Shown here: in pieces, positions 45,833-52,715 of the stretch
Layout of the letters: every line of letters starts with the position of its first letter
Numbering within the stretch: the first letter of the stretch is position 1
Assembly (NCBI RefSeq): GCF_000826655.1
Contig: NZ_JXJO01000002.1
Coordinates: 62,001-126,000 of the forward strand
DNA: 64,000 nucleotides
Direction: 5' to 3'
Source: Psychroserpens damuponensis
GTDB taxonomy: Bacteria > Bacteroidota > Bacteroidia > Flavobacteriales > Flavobacteriaceae
Position numbers and translations under genes: made by a program
The notes under the pieces: model-generated
The model's input: the letters and a program-made list of their open reading frames with translations, nothing else
Told to the model about the DNA's origin: nothing
Databases searched by the model: none

Positions 45833-47104
45833 TTGTCCAACTATAAACTTGGTCTTGATTATGCAAAGCAACAAGACACCCTAGACCCATTATCGCAGTA
45901 TAGACAACAATTTCATATCCCTAAAGACAACCTAGGAAATGAGCTCATCTACATGACTGGGAACTCCTTAGGCCTTCAACCTAAAGTCACAAAAGACTAT
46001 ATCAATCAAGAACTACTTGATTGGGCAAATCTTGGTGTTGATGGTCATACGCATGGAAAAAACCCATGGCTACATTACCACGAATTTCTCACCGAAAACA
46101 TGGCTAAAATTGTTGGAGCAAAACCCTTAGAAGTCGTGGTGATGAATTCGCTCACAGCAAACCTCCATTTTATGATGGTGAGCTTTTATAAACCAACACC
46201 ACAACGCTATAAAATTTTAATAGAAGCCGATGCTTTTCCTAGTGACAAATATGCTGTAGAATCTCAATTACGTCATCATGGCTATGATGATAATGAAGGC
46301 TTAATTCTCTGGAAAGCTCGACAAGGCGAAGAATTAGCCAATTATGAAGATTTAGAAGCCATTTTAAACGAACATGGTAATGAAATCGCCATGGTGATGA
46401 TTGGTGGTGTAAATTACTATACTGGTCAGTTTTTTGATTTAAAACGTATTGCTAATTTAGGACATGCTCACGGTTGTGTTGTAGGTTTTGACTGTGCACA
46501 TGGCGCAGGAAATGTACAATTAAATCTTCATGATAGCGGAGCCGATTTTGCTGTGTGGTGTAGTTATAAATATTTAAACTCAGGTCCTGGAAGTTTATCC
46601 GGAGCCTTTGTTCATGAACGTCATGCACACAATAAAGATTTAAACCGTTTTACAGGTTGGTGGTCGCATAACAAACAAACACGTTTTAAAATGCGTGATG
46701 AGTTTGATCAATTACCAGGAGCCGAAGGTTGGCAACTCAGTAATCCGCCAATACTATCAATGGCAGCAATTCGCGCCTCTTTAGACGTATTTGAAACTGC
46801 AGGATTTGATAAACTTTGCGACAAATCAAAACAATTAACAGGTTATTTTGAGTTCCTTATCAATGCATTAAATAATTCTGATATTAAAATCATTACACCT
46901 AGCAACCCTAATGAACGTGGTTGTCAGCTCTCTATACAAGTAAAAAACGCTGAGAAAAGCTTACATGATAAACTCACACAAGCTGGAGTTGTAACAGATT
47001 GGAGAGAACCAGATGTAATACGTTGTGCTCCTGTACCACTCTACAATTCATTTTTAGATGTGTATGAGTTTGTAGAGCGATTAAAAAACATCTTAGATGG
47101 ATAG
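45833..47104 (+). CDS. kynU: Kynureninase
   Basis: PLP enzyme that cleaves 3-hydroxykynurenine to 3-hydroxyanthranilate and Ala. About 423 aa from the TTG at 45833-45835 (SNYKLGLDYAKQQD follows). An upstream ATG at 45797 is rejected because the likely -7 box TATTTTTG (45801-45808) falls inside it. Motifs: ELIYMTGNSLGLQPK near the start, PSDKYAVESQL, FDCAHGAGNVQLNLHD, and the PLP Lys in WCSYKYLNSGPG (about 240). First gene of the kynurenine cluster; its stop overlaps the next start by 8 bp. Confidence 0.96.
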   Translation: MSNYKLGLDYAKQQDTLDPLSQYRQQFHIPKDNLGNELIYMTGNSLGLQPKVTKDYINQELLDWANLGVDGHTHGKNPWLHYHEFLTENMAKIVGAKPLEVVVMNSLTANLHFMMVSFYKPTPQRYKILIEADAFPSDKYAVESQLRHHGYDDNEGLILWKARQGEELANYEDLEAILNEHGNEIAMVMIGGVNYYTGQFFDLKRIANLGHAHGCVVGFDCAHGAGNVQLNLHDSGADFAVWCSYKYLNSGPGSLSGAFVHERHAHNKDLNRFTGWWSHNKQTRFKMRDEFDQLPGAEGWQLSNPPILSMAAIRASLDVFETAGFDKLCDKSKQLTGYFEFLINALNNSDIKIITPSNPNERGCQLSIQVKNAEKSLHDKLTQAGVVTDWREPDVIRCAPVPLYNSFLDVYEFVERLKNILDG

Positions 47105-47450
47105 CTTAATCTATATATCTTCCGTACTAAAAAACGAGAAAATTATAGTCAAGATAAAAAAGAAATCTGATATTGGATTTTGGAAATATCAGTTTTTCGG
47201 ATTTTTAAGTATGTGCCTTAACAGCAGTAAAGATTTTTTTATAATAACAGAAAATAAAATAATTCTCCTACTAGATGATAAATTGATAAAAAAGTTAGAA
47301 TACTTAAATTTTTCACAAATCAAATTTAATGCAGCGTCTTCTGAGCTTCACTTTATCAATAGCGAGAACAAAAACAAAAGTCTAAATTTAAGTCGGCTTA
47401 GATTAACCTATGAAGAAATTCAATATCTTAAAAGTAAATTAAATGCATAA
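47097..47450 (+). CDS. Unknown 117-aa protein between kynU and kmo
   Basis: Overlaps kynU by 8 bp and kmo by 8 bp, so it is translated as part of the kynurenine operon. AT-rich, with many Lys, Ile and Leu. The segment SSKDFFIITENKIILLLDDK and the following strands resemble a small beta-rich domain of the bacterial PH (bPH/YokE-like) kind, but this is a weak impression. A hydrophobic stretch FWKYQFFGFLSMCL may contact membrane. I recognise no family. Confidence 0.65.
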   Translation: MDSLIYISSVLKNEKIIVKIKKKSDIGFWKYQFFGFLSMCLNSSKDFFIITENKIILLLDDKLIKKLEYLNFSQIKFNAASSELHFINSENKNKSLNLSRLRLTYEEIQYLKSKLNA

Positions 47451-48846
47451 CAACAAACAAAATATATTAATTATAGGCGCAGGTCTCTGCGGAAGCCTCC
47501 TCGCATTACGTTTAGGACAACGAGGTTACAACGTCACAGTTTATGAAATGCGTCCCGATTTGCGTAAAACTGATATTTCCGCAGGAAGATCTATAAACTT
47601 AGCATTTTCTGATCGCGGCAACAAGGCAATGAAACTCGTTGGGTTAGAACAAAAAGTAAAAGCACTCTGTATCCCAATGAATGGTCGTATGATTCATGAT
47701 AGAGAAGGCAATACGTTTTTGTCAAATTATAGTGGTCGGGATTATGAGTATATCAATTCTATTTCTAGAGGCGAACTCAATAGCTTACTATTAAACGAAG
47801 CCGAAAAACATGACAATGTTACCATCCATTTTAATAAAAAATGCAAGTCGGTTGATTTTGAAAATACCACAGCAAATTTTCAAGATTACAATACTAAAAA
47901 AGAGTTTATAGAAGATGCCGACGCTATTTTTGCAACCGATGGTGCAGGCTCAGCATTACGCAAAAGCTATTATTTAGGAAAAAAATTCTTGTTTAGCTTT
48001 TCGCAAAACTACCTCACTCATGGTTATAAAGAACTCTCTATTCTTCCTTCGGAAACCGGAGACTACAAAACCTATAAAAATGCATTACACATTTGGCCAA
48101 GAGGCGACTTTATGGTTATTGCGCTTCCTAATTTAGACGGAAGCTTTACAGTAACTTTATTTTTAAGTTATACTGAAGGTGAATACAATTTTAATAACTT
48201 AACTAGTCCTGAAATCGTTACAGAATTCTTCCAAAAAGAATTTCCAGATGCCCTAGAATTAATGCCAAATCTAGTTGATGATTTCTTTGAAAACCCAACA
48301 GCACCTTTAGGTACTGTAAAATGTTCACCTTGGCATTATAAAGGCAATACGTTGTTAATGGGAGATTCTGCGCATGCGATTGTTCCATTTTACGGTCAAG
48401 GTATGAACGCATCCTTTGAAGATGTTGTAGAATTTGATCACGTTTTAGACACTCATAAAGATGCTAATTGGGAAACAATTTTCACAGCTTATGAAAACAT
48501 TAGAAAGAAAGATACAGATGCCATTGCAGATTTAGCTATTGATAATTTTCATGAAATGAAAGACCATGTTGGTCAAGCGATATTTCAAGAAAAACGTAAA
48601 ATAGAAATGGCTTTAGAGAAAGAATTTCCTGAAGACTACGCTTCAAAATATAGTTTAGTTACCTTTAATGAAGCTATTGGTTATAGACAAGCGATGTTGA
48701 GAGGGCGAGCTCAAGACAAAGCCATATTAAACATGCTAGCCGATGGTATAATTTCAACAGATGACGATCTTAAAGATGTTTTAGACAAAGTAAAAACAGA
48801 AACCGAAGCAATTTTAAAAGATGATAAGGTTGCTAGATTGCGTTAG
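47443..48846 (+). CDS. kmo: Kynurenine 3-monooxygenase
   Basis: FAD hydroxylase that converts kynurenine to 3-hydroxykynurenine. 467 aa. The FAD-binding Rossmann motif is IIGAGLCGSLLALRLG (residues 9-24), then AGRSINLAFSDRG, the second FAD motif LMGDSAHAIVPFYGQGMNASFEDV (cited by its parts GDSAHAIVPFYGQG and NASFEDV) near 305, and a hydrophobic-helical C-terminal domain ending in DDKVARLR. It is followed by a block of repeats rather than a gene. Confidence 0.96.
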   Translation: MHNNKQNILIIGAGLCGSLLALRLGQRGYNVTVYEMRPDLRKTDISAGRSINLAFSDRGNKAMKLVGLEQKVKALCIPMNGRMIHDREGNTFLSNYSGRDYEYINSISRGELNSLLLNEAEKHDNVTIHFNKKCKSVDFENTTANFQDYNTKKEFIEDADAIFATDGAGSALRKSYYLGKKFLFSFSQNYLTHGYKELSILPSETGDYKTYKNALHIWPRGDFMVIALPNLDGSFTVTLFLSYTEGEYNFNNLTSPEIVTEFFQKEFPDALELMPNLVDDFFENPTAPLGTVKCSPWHYKGNTLLMGDSAHAIVPFYGQGMNASFEDVVEFDHVLDTHKDANWETIFTAYENIRKKDTDAIADLAIDNFHEMKDHVGQAIFQEKRKIEMALEKEFPEDYASKYSLVTFNEAIGYRQAMLRGRAQDKAILNMLADGIISTDDDLKDVLDKVKTETEAILKDDKVARLR

Positions 48847-49107
48847 GAGTTAGCAAAAATGAAAAATAACATTGGGATAAAAACAAAAGAAAGTAAAAGT
48901 TCGAGTCCCAAATCAATTCGGAGAATTGAACGTCAAGGCGAAGAATAGATGAAGAAAAGCTCCGAGAACAGGAGAACGCAGTTCGACGCGGAGTTTTCAA
49001 ATCGGTTTTCAGTTTTTTAACTGAAAAACTCCTTGGCTTGATCTTGATTTTTTGGATCGTTTTGCATCAAGGCAAAATGAATAAAATAAGAAAGAATTTA
49101 ATATTAG
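48847..49107. repeat. Repeat-like block with several hairpins after kmo
   Basis: About 260 bp, partly higher in GC than its surroundings and without a convincing gene. It holds a small palindrome AATTCGGAGAATT (48919-48931), a GCTCCG...CGGAG pair, and a hairpin TTTTCAGTTTTTTAACTGAAAA near 49006-49028 (quoted by halves: TTTTCAGTT, AACTGAAAA). The stretch around 49029-49080 (CTTGGCTTGATCTTGATTTT then GATCGTTTTGCATCAAGGCA) resembles a dispersed flavobacterial repeat from memory. A 23-codon ATG frame (48949-49020) is probably incidental. Confidence 0.5.
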
Positions 49108-49127
49108 ATTCCTGCCTACGCAGGAAT
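49108..49127. repeat. ATTCCTGC-N4-GCAGGAAT palindrome upstream of the deaminase gene
   Basis: Perfect 8-bp arms (49108-49115, 49120-49127), followed by GAC. It belongs to the widespread 'TTCCTGC...GCAGGAATGAC' type of intergenic repeat. It ends 10 bp before the likely ATG and itself supplies an upstream in-frame ATG (49126). Confidence 0.85.
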
Positions 49128-49137
49128 GACAGAAATT

Positions 49138-49575
49138 ATGAACGAGAAAAACAAAGAGATACCTGCTTCCGCAGGAAGTGGTGTAACACCTAGAGGAGCC
49201 TATCCACACGTTAAACAAGTTGGCGATTTTATTTTCGTTTCAGGCACAAGCTCGCGCCGAAAAGATAATACCATTGCAGGCGTAGATATTATTGACGAGA
49301 TGGGAACCAAACGTTTAAATGCCTATACTCAAACACAAGAAGTTTTAAAAAATATTGATATCAATCTAAAATCGGTGGGAGCAGGTCTCGAAGATGTTGT
49401 AGATGTCACATCATTTCTAGTTAATATGAATGACTTTGCAGACTATAACAAAGCCTACGCAGAGTTCTTTGAGAAAGCGACAGGACCAACTCGAACCACA
49501 GTAGCGGTTCATCAATTACCACATCCAGATTTAGTTGTTGAGATTAAAGTGATGGCTTATAAAAAACGAGGTTAA
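49138..49575 (+). CDS. RidA-family 2-aminomuconate deaminase
   Basis: 145 aa from the ATG at 49138; an ATG at 49126 lies inside the preceding repeat and is a less likely start. The RidA/YjgF fold is clear: [65 protein letters not shown] with the active-site Arg. Position between kmo and the semialdehyde dehydrogenase gene points to hydrolysis of 2-aminomuconate (or its imine) to 4-oxalocrotonate. Oddity: codons 9-13 (IPASA and G) are encoded by a second copy of the palindromic repeat (49162-49175). Confidence 0.88.
   Translation: MNEKNKEIPASAGSGVTPRGAYPHVKQVGDFIFVSGTSSRRKDNTIAGVDIIDEMGTKRLNAYTQTQEVLKNIDINLKSVGAGLEDVVDVTSFLVNMNDFADYNKAYAEFFEKATGPTRTTVAVHQLPHPDLVVEIKVMAYKKRG
49162..49175. repeat. 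Palindromic repeat copy inside the deaminase coding region
   Basis: CCTGC-TTCC-GCAGG, flanked by A and AAG, matches the repeat at 49108-49127 in its arms. It is read in frame as Ile-Pro-Ala-Ser-Ala-Gly, near the N-terminus of the RidA protein and before its conserved GAYPHV. Confidence 0.75.
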
Positions 49576-49635
49576 ACAAAGCATAAAAACTCACAACATA
49601 TTGTTTTTTCTCTCTTAATTTTTCATCACAATCTA

Positions 49636-51075
49636 ATGAACATAAAAAACTACATCAACGGAGAATTTAAAAATCCAATTCTAGACAATTGGATAGATAA
49701 CTACAACCCATCAAACGGTATTATTTACGGACAAATACCAGATTCAACCAAAGAAGATGTAGAGAATGCGTACAGCGCAGCAAAATCTGCATTTTCTAGT
49801 TGGTCCCAAACCACATTAGAAGAACGCAGTAGAATTCTTATTAAAATTTCCGAATTACTAGAAGCTAATTTGCAACGCTTTGCAGAAGCCGAAAGTAAAG
49901 ACAATGGCAAGCCTGTATCTCTAGCAAAAGCCGTTGATATCCCAAGAGCAGCAAGTAATTTTCGTTTCTTCGGAAATGCAATTACGCAATTTGCTAGTGA
50001 ATCTCATGAAAGCGTTGGTCAACAAGCCGTAAATTACACATTACGTCAACCCATTGGAGTTGTGGGTTGCATTTCTCCTTGGAATCTCCCACTCTATCTC
50101 TTTACTTGGAAAATTGCTCCAGCCTTAGCAGCAGGAAACTGTGTGGTGGCAAAACCAAGTGAAGTCACACCAATGACCGCCTACCTTTTAGGAGAAATTT
50201 GCAATGAAGCTGGTTTGCCAAAAGGAGTTTTAAATATTGTTCATGGCCTTGGTGGCTCAACTGGTCAAGCCATTGTTGAACATCCAAACATAAAAGCTAT
50301 ATCCTTTACAGGAGGCACTGCTACTGGAGCTCATATTGCCAAAGTAGCAGCACCAATGTTTAAAAAACTGTCTTTAGAATTGGGCGGAAAAAACCCAAAT
50401 ATCATCTTTGCAGATTGCGATTATGAGGATATGCTCAATACCACAGTACGATCGTCGTTTGCCAATCAAGGTCAAATTTGTCTCTGCGGAAGTCGGATTT
50501 TTGTAGAACAGTCTATTTACGATAAATTTAAGTCTGATTTTGTCAATAAAGTAAAAGCGCTTAAAGTTGGTCATCCATCTCAAAAAGACACCAATATTGG
50601 AGCATTAGTCTCAAAACCACATTTAGAAAAAGTAAAAGAATACATTCAAATCGCCAAAGACGAAAACGGAACCATTTTATGCGGAGGAAATGAAGTTACG
50701 ATAACAAATTACGAAAACGGATATTATCTAGAACCAACCGTTATTGAAGTACAAAACGATAACTGTAGAGTTAACCAAGAAGAAATATTTGGACCAGTAG
50801 TCACTATTATGCCTTTTTCTAATGAAGACCAGGTATTACAAATGGCAAACAAAGTAAAATACGGACTTTCAGCAACACTATGGACCAACGATTTAAAACG
50901 AACCATGCGCATGAGCAACCAATTACAAGCAGGCATTGTTTGGGTTAACACCTGGATGATGCGAGATTTACGAACACCTTTTGGAGGTGTAAAAGCATCT
51001 GGAGTTGGTAGAGAAGGCGGTTTTGAAGCTTTACGCTTTTTTACTGAAGCTAAAAATGTGTGCATCAAGTATTAA
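49636..51075 (+). CDS. 2-Aminomuconate-6-semialdehyde dehydrogenase (ALDH family)
   Basis: 479 aa NAD-dependent aldehyde dehydrogenase. Motifs: CISPWNLPLYLFTWKIAPAL, cofactor site FTGGTATGAHI, catalytic Glu in LELGGKNPNI (about 250) and Cys in NQGQICLCGSRI (about 285), then EEIFGPVVTIMPF. The specificity call comes from the cluster: ACMSD, deaminase and dioxygenase are all present, so the substrate should be 2-aminomuconate semialdehyde; a 2-hydroxymuconate semialdehyde role cannot be excluded from sequence alone. It carries one octamer copy (49968-49975), the last in the window. Confidence 0.9.
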   Translation: MNIKNYINGEFKNPILDNWIDNYNPSNGIIYGQIPDSTKEDVENAYSAAKSAFSSWSQTTLEERSRILIKISELLEANLQRFAEAESKDNGKPVSLAKAVDIPRAASNFRFFGNAITQFASESHESVGQQAVNYTLRQPIGVVGCISPWNLPLYLFTWKIAPALAAGNCVVAKPSEVTPMTAYLLGEICNEAGLPKGVLNIVHGLGGSTGQAIVEHPNIKAISFTGGTATGAHIAKVAAPMFKKLSLELGGKNPNIIFADCDYEDMLNTTVRSSFANQGQICLCGSRIFVEQSIYDKFKSDFVNKVKALKVGHPSQKDTNIGALVSKPHLEKVKEYIQIAKDENGTILCGGNEVTITNYENGYYLEPTVIEVQNDNCRVNQEEIFGPVVTIMPFSNEDQVLQMANKVKYGLSATLWTNDLKRTMRMSNQLQAGIVWVNTWMMRDLRTPFGGVKASGVGREGGFEALRFFTEAKNVCIKY

Positions 51076-51086
51076 TGCCTAGCGTC

Positions 51087-51107
51087 ATGCTGAACTTGTT
51101 TCAGCAT
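51087..51107. repeat. ATGCTGAA...TTCAGCAT palindromic repeat
   Basis: Perfect 8-bp arms (51087-51094, 51100-51107) around CTTGT, within GCGTCATGCTGAACTTG. It is the common 'GTCATxCTGAACTTGTTTCAGxATCTC' type of intergenic repeat. A diverged copy in opposite orientation lies at 52134-52154. Confidence 0.8.
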
Positions 51108-51138
51108 CTCATTTGAAACTAAATATTAATTAAAAAGA

Positions 51139-51156
51139 TTCCTGCCCTAGCAGGAA
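51139..51156. repeat. TTCCTGC-N4-GCAGGAA palindrome upstream of the SDR gene
   Basis: Perfect 7-bp arms around CCTA, ending 5 bp before the ATG of the SDR. Placed like the copy before the deaminase gene, so it would form a hairpin in the ribosome-binding region. Confidence 0.8.
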
Positions 51157-51161
51157 ATATT

Positions 51162-51944
51162 ATGAATCTAGAACTAAACAACAAACACGCATTAGTTTGC
51201 GGTAGTACGGCAGGAATTGGAAAAGCAACAGCTTTGGCTTTAGCTGAAGAAGGCGCAATAATCACTCTAATTGCTAGAAATGAAGATAAGTTAAAAGCAA
51301 CATTGGCAGCATTACCTCAGCATAGAAACCACAGCTACATTGTTGCAGATTTTTCCAATCCTATGGAACTTAAAGACAAGGTTTCAAACTATATTAATGA
51401 TAATCATGGTTTTCATGTTTTGGTTAATAATACAGGTGGACCAAAAGGCGGACCTGTTTTTTCTGCGGAAATCGACGAGTTTGAAAATGCATTTACGCAA
51501 CATTTAAAATGTAACCATGTATTGGCACAAACTGTTGTACCATTTATGAAAAGCGAAGGATATGGTCGTATCATTAATGTGATTTCAACATCTGTTAAGC
51601 AACCTCTAGATGGTTTAGGCGTAAGTAACACCATTCGTGGTGCTGTAGCCAATTGGAGTAAGACCTTAGCTAATGAGCTTGGACAATTTGGTATAACAGT
51701 GAACAATGTATTGCCAGGAGCTACAGGAACTGATCGTTTGGCTGAAATTATTAAAAACAAATCGGCTAAATCTGGAAACACCCAAGAAGAATCGGCTAAT
51801 GCAATGAAAAGTGCTGTACCTGCAAAACGTTTTGCGAAACCCGAAGAATTGGCTGATGCTATTACGTTTTTAGCTAGCGAACGTGCAGGATATATTAATG
51901 GTATTAATTTACCTGTGGATGGTGGAAGAACGAAAAGCTTATAA
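51162..51944 (+). CDS. Short-chain dehydrogenase/reductase-like protein with an altered catalytic motif
   Basis: 260 aa. The cofactor motif GSTAGIGKA (about 13-21), NNTGG (about 87-91) and the C-terminal SERAGYINGINLPVDGG are intact. The catalytic Ser is present (INVISTSVKQPLDGLG), but where YxxxK is expected the sequence reads SNTIR: both Tyr and Lys are replaced. A divergent SDR subgroup with this change is known to me. It may still bind NAD(P) and use other chemistry. In the kynurenine cluster it has no obvious pathway step. Confidence 0.85.
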   Translation: MNLELNNKHALVCGSTAGIGKATALALAEEGAIITLIARNEDKLKATLAALPQHRNHSYIVADFSNPMELKDKVSNYINDNHGFHVLVNNTGGPKGGPVFSAEIDEFENAFTQHLKCNHVLAQTVVPFMKSEGYGRIINVISTSVKQPLDGLGVSNTIRGAVANWSKTLANELGQFGITVNNVLPGATGTDRLAEIIKNKSAKSGNTQEESANAMKSAVPAKRFAKPEELADAITFLASERAGYINGINLPVDGGRTKSL

Positions 51945-52031
51945 TTAATAGACTAGACAAGTTTAAAAACCGACGCGTCTATTTTCTAAAATTTCATTTA
52001 TTATCACTAATTTTATTGAATTGATGAGTTT

Positions 52032-52121
52032 GCGTTAAGGATTGCAACGACATCCTTTTTTTGCTGCCATATATGGCAAAAAAAGATATAGTGAAAAGCC
52101 TGACCCTTTTTAGGGTAACGC
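52032..52121. repeat. Structured element with three hairpins closed by an outer stem
   Basis: The outer stem GCGTTA (52032-52037) pairs with TAACGC (52116-52121). Inside are hairpins AGGAT...ATCCT (38-42 with 52-56 of the 52000 block), TGCCA...TGGCA flanked by T6 and A6 (52057-52084), and ACCCT...AGGGT (52103-52107 with 52112-52116, sharing a base with the outer stem). It has no coding potential and lies between the SDR and dioxygenase genes. It resembles a dispersed flavobacterial element from memory; a structured RNA is possible. Confidence 0.6.
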
Positions 52122-52133
52122 CCAAATTATGAG

Positions 52134-52154
52134 ATCCTAAAACAATTTTAGGAT
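52134..52154. repeat. ATCCTAAA...TTTAGGAT palindromic repeat
   Basis: Perfect 8-bp arms around ACAAT, followed by GAC. It looks like a diverged, oppositely oriented copy of the repeat at 51087-51107, so the two flank the SDR gene. It ends 24 bp before the dioxygenase ATG. Confidence 0.7.
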
Positions 52155-52178
52155 GACAACACTTAAATAATTTTTATC

Positions 52179-52715
52179 ATGAGTAAATTATATTCGCCTA
52201 TAAACTTTAAAGCTTGGATTGAAGAAAATCGCCATTTATTAAAGCCACCTGTTGGGAATAAAGTGGTTTGGAAAGATGGTGACTTTATTGTTATGGTTGT
52301 AGGTGGACCCAATAGTAGAAAAGATTATCATTATAATGAAACTCCAGAGTTTTTCTACCAAGTGGAAGGTGATATGGTGTTAAAAGTAATTGATAATGGC
52401 ACTCCAAAAGATATTCATATTAAAGAAGGTGACATCTTTTTATTACCGCCAAAAGTCCCACATTCTCCGCAACGAGGTGCAAATACCGTGGGCTTAGTTA
52501 TTGAATATCCAAGAGAAAAAGGTGTACAAGATGCATTATTATGGTTTTGCGAAAACTGCACTACCAAATTATATGAAGAGGATTTTACTGTAGAAAATAT
52601 TGAAACAGATATGCCAAAAATATTTGATAACTATTACAATGATAAAGATAAACGCAGTTGCCCAAACTGTGGTGAAATTATGCAACCACCTAAGAAAGTT
52701 AAATTAGATGAGTAA
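52179..52715 (+). CDS. nbaC: 3-Hydroxyanthranilate 3,4-dioxygenase
   Basis: Non-heme Fe(II) cupin that opens 3-hydroxyanthranilate to ACMS. 178 aa. The metal site is DYHYNETPEFFYQ (His and Glu) plus VPHSPQRGAN (His). The C-terminal rubredoxin-like iron site of the bacterial form is present: CENCTTKLYE and CPNCGEIM. It overlaps the ACMSD gene by 8 bp. Confidence 0.97.
   Translation: MSKLYSPINFKAWIEENRHLLKPPVGNKVVWKDGDFIVMVVGGPNSRKDYHYNETPEFFYQVEGDMVLKVIDNGTPKDIHIKEGDIFLLPPKVPHSPQRGANTVGLVIEYPREKGVQDALLWFCENCTTKLYEEDFTVENIETDMPKIFDNYYNDKDKRSCPNCGEIMQPPKKVKLDE

Noticed and set aside
49009-49218. A 69-codon minus-strand frame through the repeats before the deaminase gene
   Set aside because: It contains the CHSCVGRN-type peptide that arises whenever the TTCCTGC...GCAGGAA repeat is translated. 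It overlaps a real gene and repeats only.
51162-51944. The SDR as the missing kynurenine formamidase
   Set aside because: It has a clear Rossmann SDR fold with a dinucleotide-binding motif, and none of the metal or Ser-hydrolase motifs of formamidases.
48847-52160. Possible CRISPR array, given many short palindromes
   Set aside because: The repeats are of different types, irregularly spaced, with genes between them, and there are no cas genes.
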